Assembly (NCBI GenBank): GCA_050247075.1
Contig: JBFWUW010000022.1
Location: forward strand, 1-64,000
Origin: JBFWUW01 sp050247075
Lineage (GTDB): Bacteria; Planctomycetota; Planctomycetia; Pirellulales; JBFWUW01
Length of the DNA stretch: 64,000 nucleotides
Reading direction: 5' to 3'
The position numbers and the translations under genes are program-made. Shown one piece after another: positions 43,754-53,500 of the stretch. How positions within the stretch are numbered: position 1 is the stretch's first letter; each line of letters starts with the position of its first letter. The notes under the pieces are model-generated. The model had not been told where the DNA came from and did no database searches. It was given only the letters and a program-made list of their open reading frames with translations.

Positions 43754-44959
43754 ATGGATACGCACGATCTCACCCGTAGCTTGCAACAACCGAACGACTC
43801 CAAAATTGTCTTGCTGGTGGCCGATGGCCTGGGAGGCTTGCCCCTCTCGCCCGGCGGGCTGACCGAACTGGAAACAGCCAAGACCCCCAATTTAGACGCG
43901 CTGGCCCAACGGGGCGTCCAGGGGGGGAGCATTCCCGTGCTGCCCGGCATCACCCCCGGCAGCGGGCCGGGGCACCTGGGCCTGTTCGGCTACGATCCGC
44001 TGAAGTACCTGATCGGCCGCGGCGCGCTGGAGGCCACCGGCATTGGCTTCGAGTTGAAAGAGACCGACGTGGCCATTCGCGGCAATTTTTGCACGCTGGA
44101 TTCCGATGGCAACATCAGCGACCGGCGCGCCGGGCGCATCCCCAGCGATGAAAGCGCCCCGCTGGCCGTTAAGCTGCGGCAGGTCAAAATCCCCGGCATC
44201 GAGGTCTTCGTCGAACCGGTTAAGGAGCATCGGTTTGTCGTCGTGCTGCGTGGCGAAGGGCTGGGGGGCAACGTCCACGATACCGACCCGCAAGCCACCG
44301 GCGTCCCGCCGCTGGACCCCGTGGCGGCAGACGCCGCCAGCCAAAAAACGGCCGCCGCCGCCAAGGAGTTCATCGCGCAGGCCGTCAAGCTTCTGGCCGG
44401 CCAGCCCAAGGCCAATGGCCTGACATTACGCGGGTTTGCCGCCCGGCCGGCCTTGCCATCTTACCAAGAGGTGTACGGGCTGCGGGCGGCGGCGATTGCC
44501 GTCTACCCCATGTATCGCGGATTGGCGCGGCTGGTAGGAATGCAAATCGTCGGCCAGGCGAAAACGCTGGAGGAGCAAATCGCCGTGCTGGAAGAGGAGT
44601 GGCAGAACTACGACTTCTTCTTCATCCACTTCAAGTACACCGACTCGACCGGCGAGGATGGCAACTTCAACGAGAAGGTCAAGAAGATCGAACAGCTCGA
44701 CGCCATCATGCCGCGTATTTCAGCCCTCAAGCCGACCGTAACTATCGTCACCGGCGACCACAGCACCCCCAGCTTTTTGCGCAGCCACAGTTGGCACCCG
44801 GTCCCCACGCTCTTGGTCTCGGACTGTTGCCGTACCGACGGCGGCACCGAGTTTGGCGAACGGCAAGCCCTGCGCGGCGGGCTGGGCCAGTTCGAAGCCA
44901 AGCACCTGATGCTGCTGGCCCTGTCCAACGCCGGCCGACTGGCCAAGTTTGGGGCGTAA
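43754..44959 (+). CDS. apgM: 2,3-bisphosphoglycerate-independent phosphoglycerate mutase, archaeal type
   Basis: This 401-residue protein matches ApgM: IVLLVADGLGGLPL near 21-34 (Asp metal ligand), ETAKTPNLDALAQRG, the PGITPGSGPGHLGLFGYDP segment, and the metal-binding DFFFIHFKYTDSTGEDGNF and VTGDHSTPS near 300-350. The enzyme interconverts 3- and 2-phosphoglycerate in glycolysis. It belongs to the alkaline phosphatase superfamily and needs divalent metal. ATG at 43754 follows the 104-bp repeat; the frame is open upstream through it. The presence of an archaeal-type enzyme is common in planctomycetes. Confidence 0.93.
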   Translation: MDTHDLTRSLQQPNDSKIVLLVADGLGGLPLSPGGLTELETAKTPNLDALAQRGVQGGSIPVLPGITPGSGPGHLGLFGYDPLKYLIGRGALEATGIGFELKETDVAIRGNFCTLDSDGNISDRRAGRIPSDESAPLAVKLRQVKIPGIEVFVEPVKEHRFVVVLRGEGLGGNVHDTDPQATGVPPLDPVAADAASQKTAAAAKEFIAQAVKLLAGQPKANGLTLRGFAARPALPSYQEVYGLRAAAIAVYPMYRGLARLVGMQIVGQAKTLEEQIAVLEEEWQNYDFFFIHFKYTDSTGEDGNFNEKVKKIEQLDAIMPRISALKPTVTIVTGDHSTPSFLRSHSWHPVPTLLVSDCCRTDGGTEFGERQALRGGLGQFEAKHLMLLALSNAGRLAKFGA

Positions 44960-45585
44960 GACAGGCATGGATTGATCGCCCAAAAAATCGTGCCGCGTGA
45001 TCGTGGCCATGCATCGACGTGACAAAGTTGCGTCGGACCCTGGGATCATCCGTTCCGCTTGAACGCGGAATTGAGTGTTTCCCAAACGTGCCTGGCTTGG
45101 CTGTAGGAGCCGTCTCCGACGGCGACAATCGGCGTTCCATCCTGAAGGGCCGAGGCCGCCAAAAACGCCGCATACTCGGGCCGGATTGCACATCGCGGCC
45201 GAAAACGGCGGGATCGTACCGCCCCGCCAAGAGAAGAACCACGAATCAAACGAATCCAGCGAATGAATCTCCTGAGTGGAAACTCGCTTGAGAAAAGGGG
45301 GGCGGGCAGCGACTAGAAGAACTCGCACCGTAGGATACTTATTCGTTAGATTCGTTTGATTCGTGGTTCTCACCAAGCCTCGTATAATTGCCGGTGCGCA
45401 TGCAACTCGCTGGCAATGCATAATCTTCAAATGTCTGGACCCGCCGGCATTGCGTTGCCTGCCGTGCCCCTTGGCAAGTACAATGGCGGGTTCGTACCGC
45501 CGCCGCGTCTTCCGGGTGCGGCTGTCGAGACGCGCCGACTACTCTGCCGACAATCTTGCGTAATCACGCATAGGGGTGCCTTGCC
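44960..45585. other. Intergenic region dominated by the 342-bp repeat
   Basis: No gene is supported. The stretch holds copy B of the long repeat at 45095-45437. The remaining about 150 bp before the Clp-RF2 gene include TAATCACGCATAGGGGTG but no clear promoter. Confidence 0.6.
45095..45437 (+). repeat. 343-bp repeat, copy B, with MITE-like core
   Basis: This is the near-identical partner of 29512-29853. The 136-bp core is at 45236-45371, with ends GAACCACGAATCAAACGAAT and its inverse. It lies 149 bp before the GTG of the Clp-RF2 fusion gene, in the same orientation to its downstream gene as copy A is to the HtrA gene. Confidence 0.9.
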
Positions 45586-48500
45586 GTGTCGATCGACGCC
45601 AGTCTTCAGGCCAGTTTGGCCAGCTACGGAACCGTTCTCAACCAGGCCGCCAAGGCGCATGCCTGGCCGCACGCCTTTGGCCGCGAGAAAGAACTCAATC
45701 TGCTGCTCAACCGGCTGAAGCAGCCCAAGACGCGGTCGTTTGTACTGGTGGGCCACAGCGGAACGGGCAAGTCGGCCATTTTGGAAGAGCTGGTGCAGCG
45801 AGTCGATGCCACGCTGGATGAGCCTTGGATTGTGCTGCAGACCAGCGCTTCGATGCTGTTGGCCGGCACGCGCTACCTGGGCGAGATGGAAACCCGCGTC
45901 AAGGGGCTGATCGACCTGGCCGAGCGGCCCAACCAGGTGCTACTGTACTTCACCGATATTTTCTCCCTGGTCGACGCGGGCCGCACCACGCACAGCGATA
46001 TCAGCATCGGCGGTTTCTTGATGCCGTATATCGACAAGGGGACGCTGACCCTGGCGGGCGAATGCACGCCGGAGCAGTTTCGCATGGGCTTTGAGAAGAA
46101 TCCCACGTTCAAGAAGCTGTTCGATGTAGTCCGCGTCGAGGAGCCGCCACCCGACGAAGCCCGCCAGATTTTGGGCCAGGTGGCGCATCAGGCGGTGGAG
46201 ATTCTCTCCGACCAGCACGACGTGCAACTGCAAGTGCCAGAGCCGGTGCTGGACCGCATCTTTGAACTCAGCGATTCGTTCTTTTCCGGCCAATGCCATC
46301 CCGGCAAGTCGATCCGCCTGCTGGAGCAGGTGGTGTCGCTGGAATCGACCGACGCCGACGGAGAGGCCAAGACCGGCCAGCCGATCAAGCTGACCGGCGA
46401 CAGCGTGATCCGCGCGTTGCACCGCTTTACCGGCATCCCCAGCCTGCTGTTGGATGACGCGCAGCCGCTAGACCTGGAGGACGTGCAAAAATTCTTCGAC
46501 GAACGCGTGCTGGGCCAGCCCGAGGCAATCGGGGCCATGGTCGATCTCATCACGTTCATCAAGGCGGGCGTGACCGATCCCGGCAAGCCGATGGGCGTGT
46601 TCTTTTTTGTCGGGCCGACGGGCGTGGGCAAGACCGAACTGGCAAAAGCGCTGGCGGAGTTTATCTTTGGCGGCCCCGAGCGGATGTTGCGGTTCGATAT
46701 GTCGGAGTTCAAGGACTACAACTCGTTCGAGAAGCTCATCGGCAACCCCCAGGCCAAGGATGGCTCGCCCATGCAGGCTGGCAACCTGGTGGCCCGCGTG
46801 CGGCAAGAACCGTTCGCCGTGATCTTGTTGGACGAGATTGAAAAGGCCCACCCCAACATCTTCGATATCTTTCTGCAGGTCTTTGACGATGGCCGCCTGA
46901 CCGACCCCAACGGCGTAACGACCAGCTTTACGCAGACCATCATCATCATGACCTCCAACGTGGGGAGCGACCTGGGGCGAGAGGGGTTCGGCTTCAAGGC
47001 TGACCGGCAAGGAACATCGAACGAAGACGTGGAACTAGCCATGCAGCGCTCGTTTCGGCCGGAGTTTTTGAACCGTATCGACCGCGTGGTCCATTTTGAA
47101 CCGCTGGGCCGCGAACACATGCGGACCATCGCCGAACGCGAACTGGGCCAAGTCTTGCGGCGCAGCGGCATTCAGCGGCGGAACTTGCGGATCGATGTCG
47201 ATCCGGCGGTGATCGACGTGCTGCTCAAGCAAGGCTTTAGCCGCGACTACGGCGCGCGTCCGCTGAAGCGGGCGGTGGAACGGCTGGCCCTGCAGCCGGT
47301 GGCCCGGCAACTGGTCAAGCTGCGGCGGTCGGGCGAGGAATCTCTGTTGCGTTTGCTGGCCGTGGGAGACCGCATCAAAGTCACCGTGGTCCAGGCCGAG
47401 CAGCCCCCGCAACCACAGCCCGCCAAGGCGGTGGTCATCAACGACCCCATCAAGCGCCGCCGCGTCCGCGTGACGGCCGAACGGCTAGGCCAGCAAATCG
47501 CCAATCTGCTCAAGCAGGTCGAAAACCAAGAGGCGGCCATCGCCCGCGACGGCCTGCGCGAACGCAAGGGCGAACTGATCGAACAGTCCAGCCAGAGCGG
47601 CTTTTGGGACGATCCGACGGATGCCCGCGACGTGTTGGGAGAAATCCACCGTATCGAGCGGGTGGTCGATGCGGTGGAGCGAGTCCGCCGTCGTTCCGAG
47701 GATTTAGCCGCCAGGTTGGAACAAGCCCGCTCCGACCGCAAGCCGCAAGCGCTTGCGGAAGTGGCCGAGCGGTTGCATGAGGTCTTGCGGCATGTCGACC
47801 TGGTCAGCTACAGCGTGGAGTGCCGCGGGCCGCTCGACCGATGCGATGCCTTCGTGGCCCTGTCGCTGATTGATACCGACGCCACCGGCCACGACCTGGC
47901 CGGCATGCTGGGCGACATGTACACCAATTGGGCCCGCGGCAAGGGCTTTAAGGTGACGGTCGTCCACGAAGAGATTCTCGTGCCCGGCGTGACGCAAAAC
48001 CTGACCTTGTTGGTGGAGGGGATTTCGGTCTATGGCATTCTCCGTGGCGAGGAAGGCATTCACGAACTGATCTATGGCAAAACATCCAAGGCCGATAAGC
48101 AGAGCAAGTACGTCAAGGTCCGCGTGCTGCCGCTGGTGGAGGACGAACAACCCGGCCCGCCACCGGCCGAACTGCTGGTCAAGCGCAACTCGGCCAAGGG
48201 CGAAGGGCTGCGGGTGAAGCGGTTTCGCTCGGCGGTGGGAATTACCCATCCGATCAACCATCTGCAAGTTCAGATTCGTAACGGGCTGAACATGGCCGAA
48301 GCGGTCGATATCGCCCGCGACCTGCTGCGGGCGGAAGCCTGCCGCCGCACCGACAAGTCGGCCAGCGCCCATTGGGAGAACGGCAGCGCCAGCGAACTGG
48401 AGGAAGTCATCCGCCGTTACACACTGCGGCCGACGCAATCGGTGAAGGACCAGCGAACCGGCCTGACCATGAGCGGCCTGGGCGACCTGTGGAACGGCGC

Positions 48501-48588
48501 GCTAGACACCTTCCTGCACGCGCAAATCGCCGCGCGGCGGCAATTGCCGGCGGATGGGGCCAGGGTAGAAAGCAGCGCGGCGGGGTGA
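45586..48588 (+). CDS. AAA+ Clp ATPase fused to a release-factor-2-like domain
   Basis: This 1000-residue protein has two AAA modules and then an RF2-like domain. D1 has Walker A GHSGTGKS (56-63) but a degenerate Walker B (VLLYFTDIF at 118-126, TD in place of DE). D2 is intact: GPTGVGKT 343-350, VILLDE 412-417, TSNVGS 456-461, RPEFLNRID and GARPLKRAVER. There is no Clp N-domain and no ClpB middle domain. Residues 625-985 follow RF2 throughout: SGFWDDPTDA, MLGDMYTNWARGKGFKV, LVEGISVYGILRGEEGIHEL, FRSAVGITH, and a terminal KDQRTGL plus WNGALDTFLHAQI. GGQ is replaced by EGL (873-875), and the SPF stop-reading tripeptide is lost. Release activity is therefore unlikely, and ribosome-linked unfolding is inferred. 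GTG at 45586 has AGGGGTG upstream. Confidence 0.9.
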   Translation: MSIDASLQASLASYGTVLNQAAKAHAWPHAFGREKELNLLLNRLKQPKTRSFVLVGHSGTGKSAILEELVQRVDATLDEPWIVLQTSASMLLAGTRYLGEMETRVKGLIDLAERPNQVLLYFTDIFSLVDAGRTTHSDISIGGFLMPYIDKGTLTLAGECTPEQFRMGFEKNPTFKKLFDVVRVEEPPPDEARQILGQVAHQAVEILSDQHDVQLQVPEPVLDRIFELSDSFFSGQCHPGKSIRLLEQVVSLESTDADGEAKTGQPIKLTGDSVIRALHRFTGIPSLLLDDAQPLDLEDVQKFFDERVLGQPEAIGAMVDLITFIKAGVTDPGKPMGVFFFVGPTGVGKTELAKALAEFIFGGPERMLRFDMSEFKDYNSFEKLIGNPQAKDGSPMQAGNLVARVRQEPFAVILLDEIEKAHPNIFDIFLQVFDDGRLTDPNGVTTSFTQTIIIMTSNVGSDLGREGFGFKADRQGTSNEDVELAMQRSFRPEFLNRIDRVVHFEPLGREHMRTIAERELGQVLRRSGIQRRNLRIDVDPAVIDVLLKQGFSRDYGARPLKRAVERLALQPVARQLVKLRRSGEESLLRLLAVGDRIKVTVVQAEQPPQPQPAKAVVINDPIKRRRVRVTAERLGQQIANLLKQVENQEAAIARDGLRERKGELIEQSSQSGFWDDPTDARDVLGEIHRIERVVDAVERVRRRSEDLAARLEQARSDRKPQALAEVAERLHEVLRHVDLVSYSVECRGPLDRCDAFVALSLIDTDATGHDLAGMLGDMYTNWARGKGFKVTVVHEEILVPGVTQNLTLLVEGISVYGILRGEEGIHELIYGKTSKADKQSKYVKVRVLPLVEDEQPGPPPAELLVKRNSAKGEGLRVKRFRSAVGITHPINHLQVQIRNGLNMAEAVDIARDLLRAEACRRTDKSASAHWENGSASELEEVIRRYTLRPTQSVKDQRTGLTMSGLGDLWNGALDTFLHAQIAARRQLPADGARVESSAAG

Positions 48589-48595
48589 GGCCGCG

Positions 48596-49279
48596 TCATT
48601 GGCAATCGCCCGCCACGCCTCCGCATTCGCGCAGCACGGCTTCCAGTTCTCCCAGAATCATGGCTGTGGCTCCCCAAATCTGGCGGCCGCGCCATTCCCA
48701 GTAGGGGGCCGAGAAGGTGATGCCGCGTTCCGTCCGCAAGCCGCGGGCCTGGCTGTCTCGATCGAGCAGCCACGGCAGCGGAACCTCCAGCACGTCGGCC
48801 ACTTCGTCGGGGCTGGGGACAAAATGGGGCGGCTGGTCGAGGACCGCTACCCACGGCGTTACCCAAAAATTAGTCACGAATACCAACAGCCCAGAGAGCG
48901 CGCCCAGCGGACGCACGCTGGCGGCGGGCACTCCCAGTTCCTCGTGCAGTTCGCGCAGGGCTGCCTGGCAATCGGTCTCCCCCGGATCAATCACGCCGCC
49001 TGGCAAGGCAATTTGGCCGGCGTGCGATTTCATGGACGCCGGCCGCAGCACCAGCGGCAGCAGCCAACCGGCCGGGCCGGGGTAAAGCAGCAAGGCCACG
49101 GCTGCCCGCCGTGCGCCCGCCGGCGGTCGATCAAAGTGGCGGCCATGGCAGAGTTCTGGCGAAAAGCGCTCTTGCGCCACGCGGCCCGGCAACGGTTGCG
49201 CTAACCGCCGCGCCAGCCGGGCGGGCAGATCAAGCGGGCCGCCGTATTCCGCTTCCGCCGGTGGTGAGGAAGGACTCAT
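48596..49279 (-). CDS. Nudix hydrolase, CoA pyrophosphatase type
   Basis: This 227-residue protein carries the Nudix box GGVIDPGETDCQAALRELHE (with EELGV following) at about 93-117. The upstream RPASMKSHAGQIALPGG motif is characteristic of the CoA-cleaving subgroup. It should hydrolyse CoA and derivatives to 4'-phosphopantetheine and 3',5'-ADP in the cytoplasm. The ATG at 49279 overlaps the TGA of the SGNH gene by 4 bp, so it is the last gene of a three-gene operon with the SGNH hydrolase and ResB-CcsA. It is convergent with the Clp-RF2 gene, 7 bp apart. Confidence 0.9.
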   Translation of the reverse strand: MSPSSPPAEAEYGGPLDLPARLARRLAQPLPGRVAQERFSPELCHGRHFDRPPAGARRAAVALLLYPGPAGWLLPLVLRPASMKSHAGQIALPGGVIDPGETDCQAALRELHEELGVPAASVRPLGALSGLLVFVTNFWVTPWVAVLDQPPHFVPSPDEVADVLEVPLPWLLDRDSQARGLRTERGITFSAPYWEWRGRQIWGATAMILGELEAVLRECGGVAGDCQ

Positions 49280-50511
49280 GGCTGGCCCGCGCCTGGCGTC
49301 TCGGCGGTTTCCGCCAGCAGTTCCTTGATCGCCGGCGCTAGCTCCTCCGCCAACCGCCGGGTTCCCCGTGGTCCCAGATGCGAGTCCAGCGTGCCATCAA
49401 CCTTCAGGGCCAAACAATCGTCAGGCAAGCCGGCGCGAAAAGCGGGTGGGTCGAGGCAGCGCACCTGGGCTTGCTGGCAGCGTTCGGCAAACGTGCCGTC
49501 AGAAGGGCTACGATTTGGGATTTCAACCGCCAAAAGCGCGACACCGTGCTGGTCGCAAACAGCCTGCATTTCTTGCAGCAGATACGTCAGCACGAAATCG
49601 CCCTGGTGCTTCTCGGCCCATTCCCGTTGCTGGCTGGCATCGCTGCCGAAGGTTCCCACCACGGAACCGCGAGGCAGAGTCCGGGCGGGGGCCGATTCGG
49701 CGTGGCCGACGAAAGCCCGCAGGCCAAACAATGCCTGATTGGCTAGGGCCGAGTGTGCCCGCACGCTGTCGGTCTGCCGCCGCCGCCAGCCGCGCACGGG
49801 CCGCGGACTGGCGAATGGCTGGCCCCAAGCCCGGTCGCCCGGCGTCGGCTCGATTTGACGCCAGCCGTCATCGGCTTGCCACAGGCTGGGTGCCCAGGCC
49901 GGCGCGTAGACACCCGGATTGAGATTCTCAAAGTAGTCATTCGCGCAGTAGCCATACACGGCCAGCCGCGTTTCGGGAAAGCGCTCCAGGCAGTCCTCTA
50001 GCATCCGCAGCGATTGCAGCGTGTTGTATCCCCGGCAGCCGGCGTTCAGCGGGCGGATAGGCAGGCCATCCCGGGCCAGCAGCCGGGCGGCTTCCGCCGG
50101 GCCGGTTTGATCGTCTTCGACCTCGGCGCAGAATGTGGTCGAATCGCCGATAAATAGCACGATCGGCGTGTTGCCCGCGGCTGTCCACCCGCCCCCCTGG
50201 CGAAAGCCCAGCGCGTCGGTCGTCACGCGCGGGCGGGCGGTGATCCACTCGTAGACGTAATCTCCGTCGGGCCGGTTGCGAAAACCGAGCCGCTCGTCGC
50301 TGATCCAAAAATACTCTTGAATGTTGGGACCGTCGGGATCGGCCCGCAACGGTGTAAAACCGGCCAGTCGCAGGGCCGCTTCGGCCGCGGCCAGCATCAT
50401 CGCCAGGCAAATTCCGGCAAACAGCAGCTTCTTCTTTAGCGGCAACCGCCGCCGGGCCGGCACCTGGGCGGCGGTTGCCGGTCGTGCGGAGGAAGTTGCA
50501 TCGTGGGGCAT
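49276..50511 (-). CDS. Membrane-anchored SGNH/GDSL hydrolase-like protein
   Basis: This 411-residue protein has a membrane anchor (KKLLFAGICLAMMLAAAEAAL at about 27-47). The SGNH motifs follow: VLFIGDSTTF near 117 (Ser), NAGCRGYNT near 155 (Gly), YGYCANDYF near 187 (Asn), and TLDSHLGPRGTRRLAE near 377 (Asp-His pair). It probably removes or transfers acyl groups at the outer face of the membrane, as in cell-envelope modification. The TAA of the ResB-CcsA gene is one base upstream of its ATG, so translation is coupled. Confidence 0.85.
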   Translation of the reverse strand: MPHDATSSARPATAAQVPARRRLPLKKKLLFAGICLAMMLAAAEAALRLAGFTPLRADPDGPNIQEYFWISDERLGFRNRPDGDYVYEWITARPRVTTDALGFRQGGGWTAAGNTPIVLFIGDSTTFCAEVEDDQTGPAEAARLLARDGLPIRPLNAGCRGYNTLQSLRMLEDCLERFPETRLAVYGYCANDYFENLNPGVYAPAWAPSLWQADDGWRQIEPTPGDRAWGQPFASPRPVRGWRRRQTDSVRAHSALANQALFGLRAFVGHAESAPARTLPRGSVVGTFGSDASQQREWAEKHQGDFVLTYLLQEMQAVCDQHGVALLAVEIPNRSPSDGTFAERCQQAQVRCLDPPAFRAGLPDDCLALKVDGTLDSHLGPRGTRRLAEELAPAIKELLAETAETPGAGQP

Positions 50512-50512
50512 G

Positions 50513-53500
50513 TTACGGCTTGCCAGTTGGTTCGGGCTGGGCTTTGTAGCTCCACCACAACGATTTGGGCAGCGAACCGGCGGCCATGACGCACAGCATA
50601 GTGCCGACGAACAGCCCCAGGTACTTCAAGCGACCCTCGGTGGGACCGTACTGATGCAGGCCGATGTTCAACTCGTTGACGCCAAACCAGCTCCACGACA
50701 CGGCGATCAGGCCGGCGGTCGTCAGGATGGCCAACCCGCGTTCCTTGACCATGCCGCCCCAGCGGGCGTGCAGCACCAGGGCATTCCACAGCACGATAAT
50801 CAGCGCGCCGTTCTCCTTGGGATCCCAACCCCAAAAGCGGCCCCAAGAGTCATCGGCCCATAGTCCGCCCAACACCGTGCCGACAAAGCTAAAGAAAATC
50901 GCGAAGCACAGAATGCCATAGGTAACGCGAGAAATAACCTTGCGCACCTCGCCCTGCACGACCGGCGAACATAGCCCCGCCACGATGTAAGCCACCCCCA
51001 AGAACCCGGCCAACCCGGTGGCCGAGTAGCCCAAGGTGATGCAAGTGACGTGCGTGGCCAGCCAAAACTGCGTGTCGAGGACGGCTTGCAGCACGGTGAA
51101 GGTATCGCCGTCGGCCGCCAGAAAGTGGGCAATCCCCAGGGTGATGGCGCCGCAAACCGCGCCGATGACATTGCCCAGGCTGATGCGGAAGATGGCTTCG
51201 ATGCAGATGGCCATCAACACCATGCCCCAACCTATGAATACCGCCGACGAATACAAGTTGGTCACCGGCGGGCGTCCAGATATATACATGCGCCCCCAGA
51301 TGGCCCAGGTATGGACCAAGAAGGTCAACCCAATCAAAGCCAACGCGGCATAGTTCAAGGGGCGGCGGAAGCCGATCCAAGAAAAACAGGTCAGCAGAAA
51401 GGCCATCAGATACAAAATGGCCGCATGGTAGAACGGTTCGATATGGTTGAAGTACGCCTCGAAGCGGGTCTTGCCCGCGTCATAATCGCTGGGAGTGTTC
51501 TTAGCCAAAATGGCATTGTATTCCTCGACCGAGGAATTGAATTTTTCAACGTCGTGTTTGGTGTAGTGATAGAAGACGCGCGCCAGTGCAACGGTGGCGG
51601 GATCGGTCTCGCCCCCCAAGGCCGGACTGACTTCGGCGATTTTAAGCGCCGTGGCAAACGGCAGCCAGGTCCCTTTTTCGCCCCCCATCGGCACCGCCAA
51701 CGGCGGCTTGCCGCGCTTCATGGCTTCGGCCGCTTGCACGATCGCCCGTGGGTCGGCATCGGCCGGCAAGTCCAAGGGGCTAAAGGCATCTTGTAACTTG
51801 CGGTACATGTGCAGGTTCTTGGCCAGTTCCAGCAGCTTGCGCTGGAACACGTCGAGCTTGTCTTCGTCCATCTCGGTCGCTTTGCGGACCTCGGTATCGA
51901 ACTCCTTGCCCTTGTCGGCGAATTCGCCGATGGCGTAACGGTTTCCATCGCGCCGCGGCAGGCCCAGCAGCTTTTGCACCTCCGCGTTTTCGATACGAAA
52001 GACTTTGTGGTCCTTGGCCGCCACGGGATCGGCGATGACATCCAGCAGCCATTTGATGGCGGGTTGGGACTTGTTGTTTTCATCGCGGTAGCTTTGCCTG
52101 TCCGAAAGCACCAGCAGGGTATTGCGGGCCAGTGTATCGAACGGCTTGACGCGGCCTTCGTACACCAACGGCAATTGGCCAAAGGCGTACAGGTTCATCT
52201 CATTGGGCTGGGGGCGGGCCGGGCGCGCCAGCGAAACGACGTACATTCCGGCCATCAACACCACGATGGCGGGGACGATCCAATTCCACGGGCTGGCCGA
52301 TTGCGCGACCGGCGCGGTCTGGTAGCGCGGAGCGGGGGGAGGCAGTTTGCCCCCTGGCGCGGCGGCACCCACCACGGCCACCGGCGACTGCTGCCGCGTG
52401 ATAAACCGCGCCAGTGTCTGCCAGAATTGGGCCAGCAGGCCCACCGCCACGATCATGCAGGCCACGTAGGGAGCCATCCAGCCGGAGTTTGTCACTACGC
52501 TCAGCGTGGTCATTTCCACATTGGTTTGCGGGTCTTTGTGGTAACTGCTTTGGTAGAAGGTCTCGCCCGAGTAGCGCAACGGGTTGTTCATCCAGATATG
52601 CTTTTTTTCGTCCAGATTCGTCCGCTGGTCGATCAGCCGCACATCCGAGGAGTAATCCTTGGGCGTGTCGGTTCCCAGGTAGTCATCCTTGCGGACGTCG
52701 ATCAGTTCGATCGAGTAGTCCTTGTACATCCGCTTGAACCGCAAGTAGGCATCGTAGGTCTTGCCCTCCACTTCCACTTGCTCGGGCAGGTCTTGCAACG
52801 ATTGAACCAGGCTGACCAGGTGGACGCCCAGCGATTCTTTCGTTCCCTTCTTGAGAAAGCGAATGTACGCCGCCGGTTGATCGACCTGGCTGTCGGTGTC
52901 GGTGCCGGTCGAGGCTTTGACCGGCTCGGCGATGTAGCTCTTGCCCAGGCCGCTGTCGGCCTTGTTCGGTTCCACGGGACCGGCCCGCCGCAAGCTGGAA
53001 TTCTTCATGTACTCCACGACTTCGATATCGAACGGCAATTGCGAGTCTTGGATAATATCGCCCCCCGTCACAAACCGTTCTGGCACGACGACCACGTCGT
53101 CCCGGTCGGCGGGCGAGGTATCGACCACGGCCAGTTCCACCGTGCGGATATCTTGCGCCCAGGTGGTGGTTTCGCCCTCGCGAATGGTCATTTGGGCTTC
53201 CACCGCTTTCAGCCCGACGAAGATCTCGTAGGCCATCAGCAGCCCCACGCCGCCATGCAGCAGCACGATGCCGCCGCGTTTTTTGAATGCCATGATGCAG
53301 CCCACCAGCAACACCACCCCGGCAAACGTACCCTTAACGAGCTGCCACAAAATCCGCAGGGAAGCGTCGGCCAGCACGGCCGAATTTCCGGACCACAACA
53401 GCCAGCAGATCAGCACGGCCAGCGCGGCCAGCCCGCCATAGAGCGCGCGGCGCTCCAGCTTGCGTTCCGCCGGCATGCCCAGCACGGCCCCCACGCCCAC

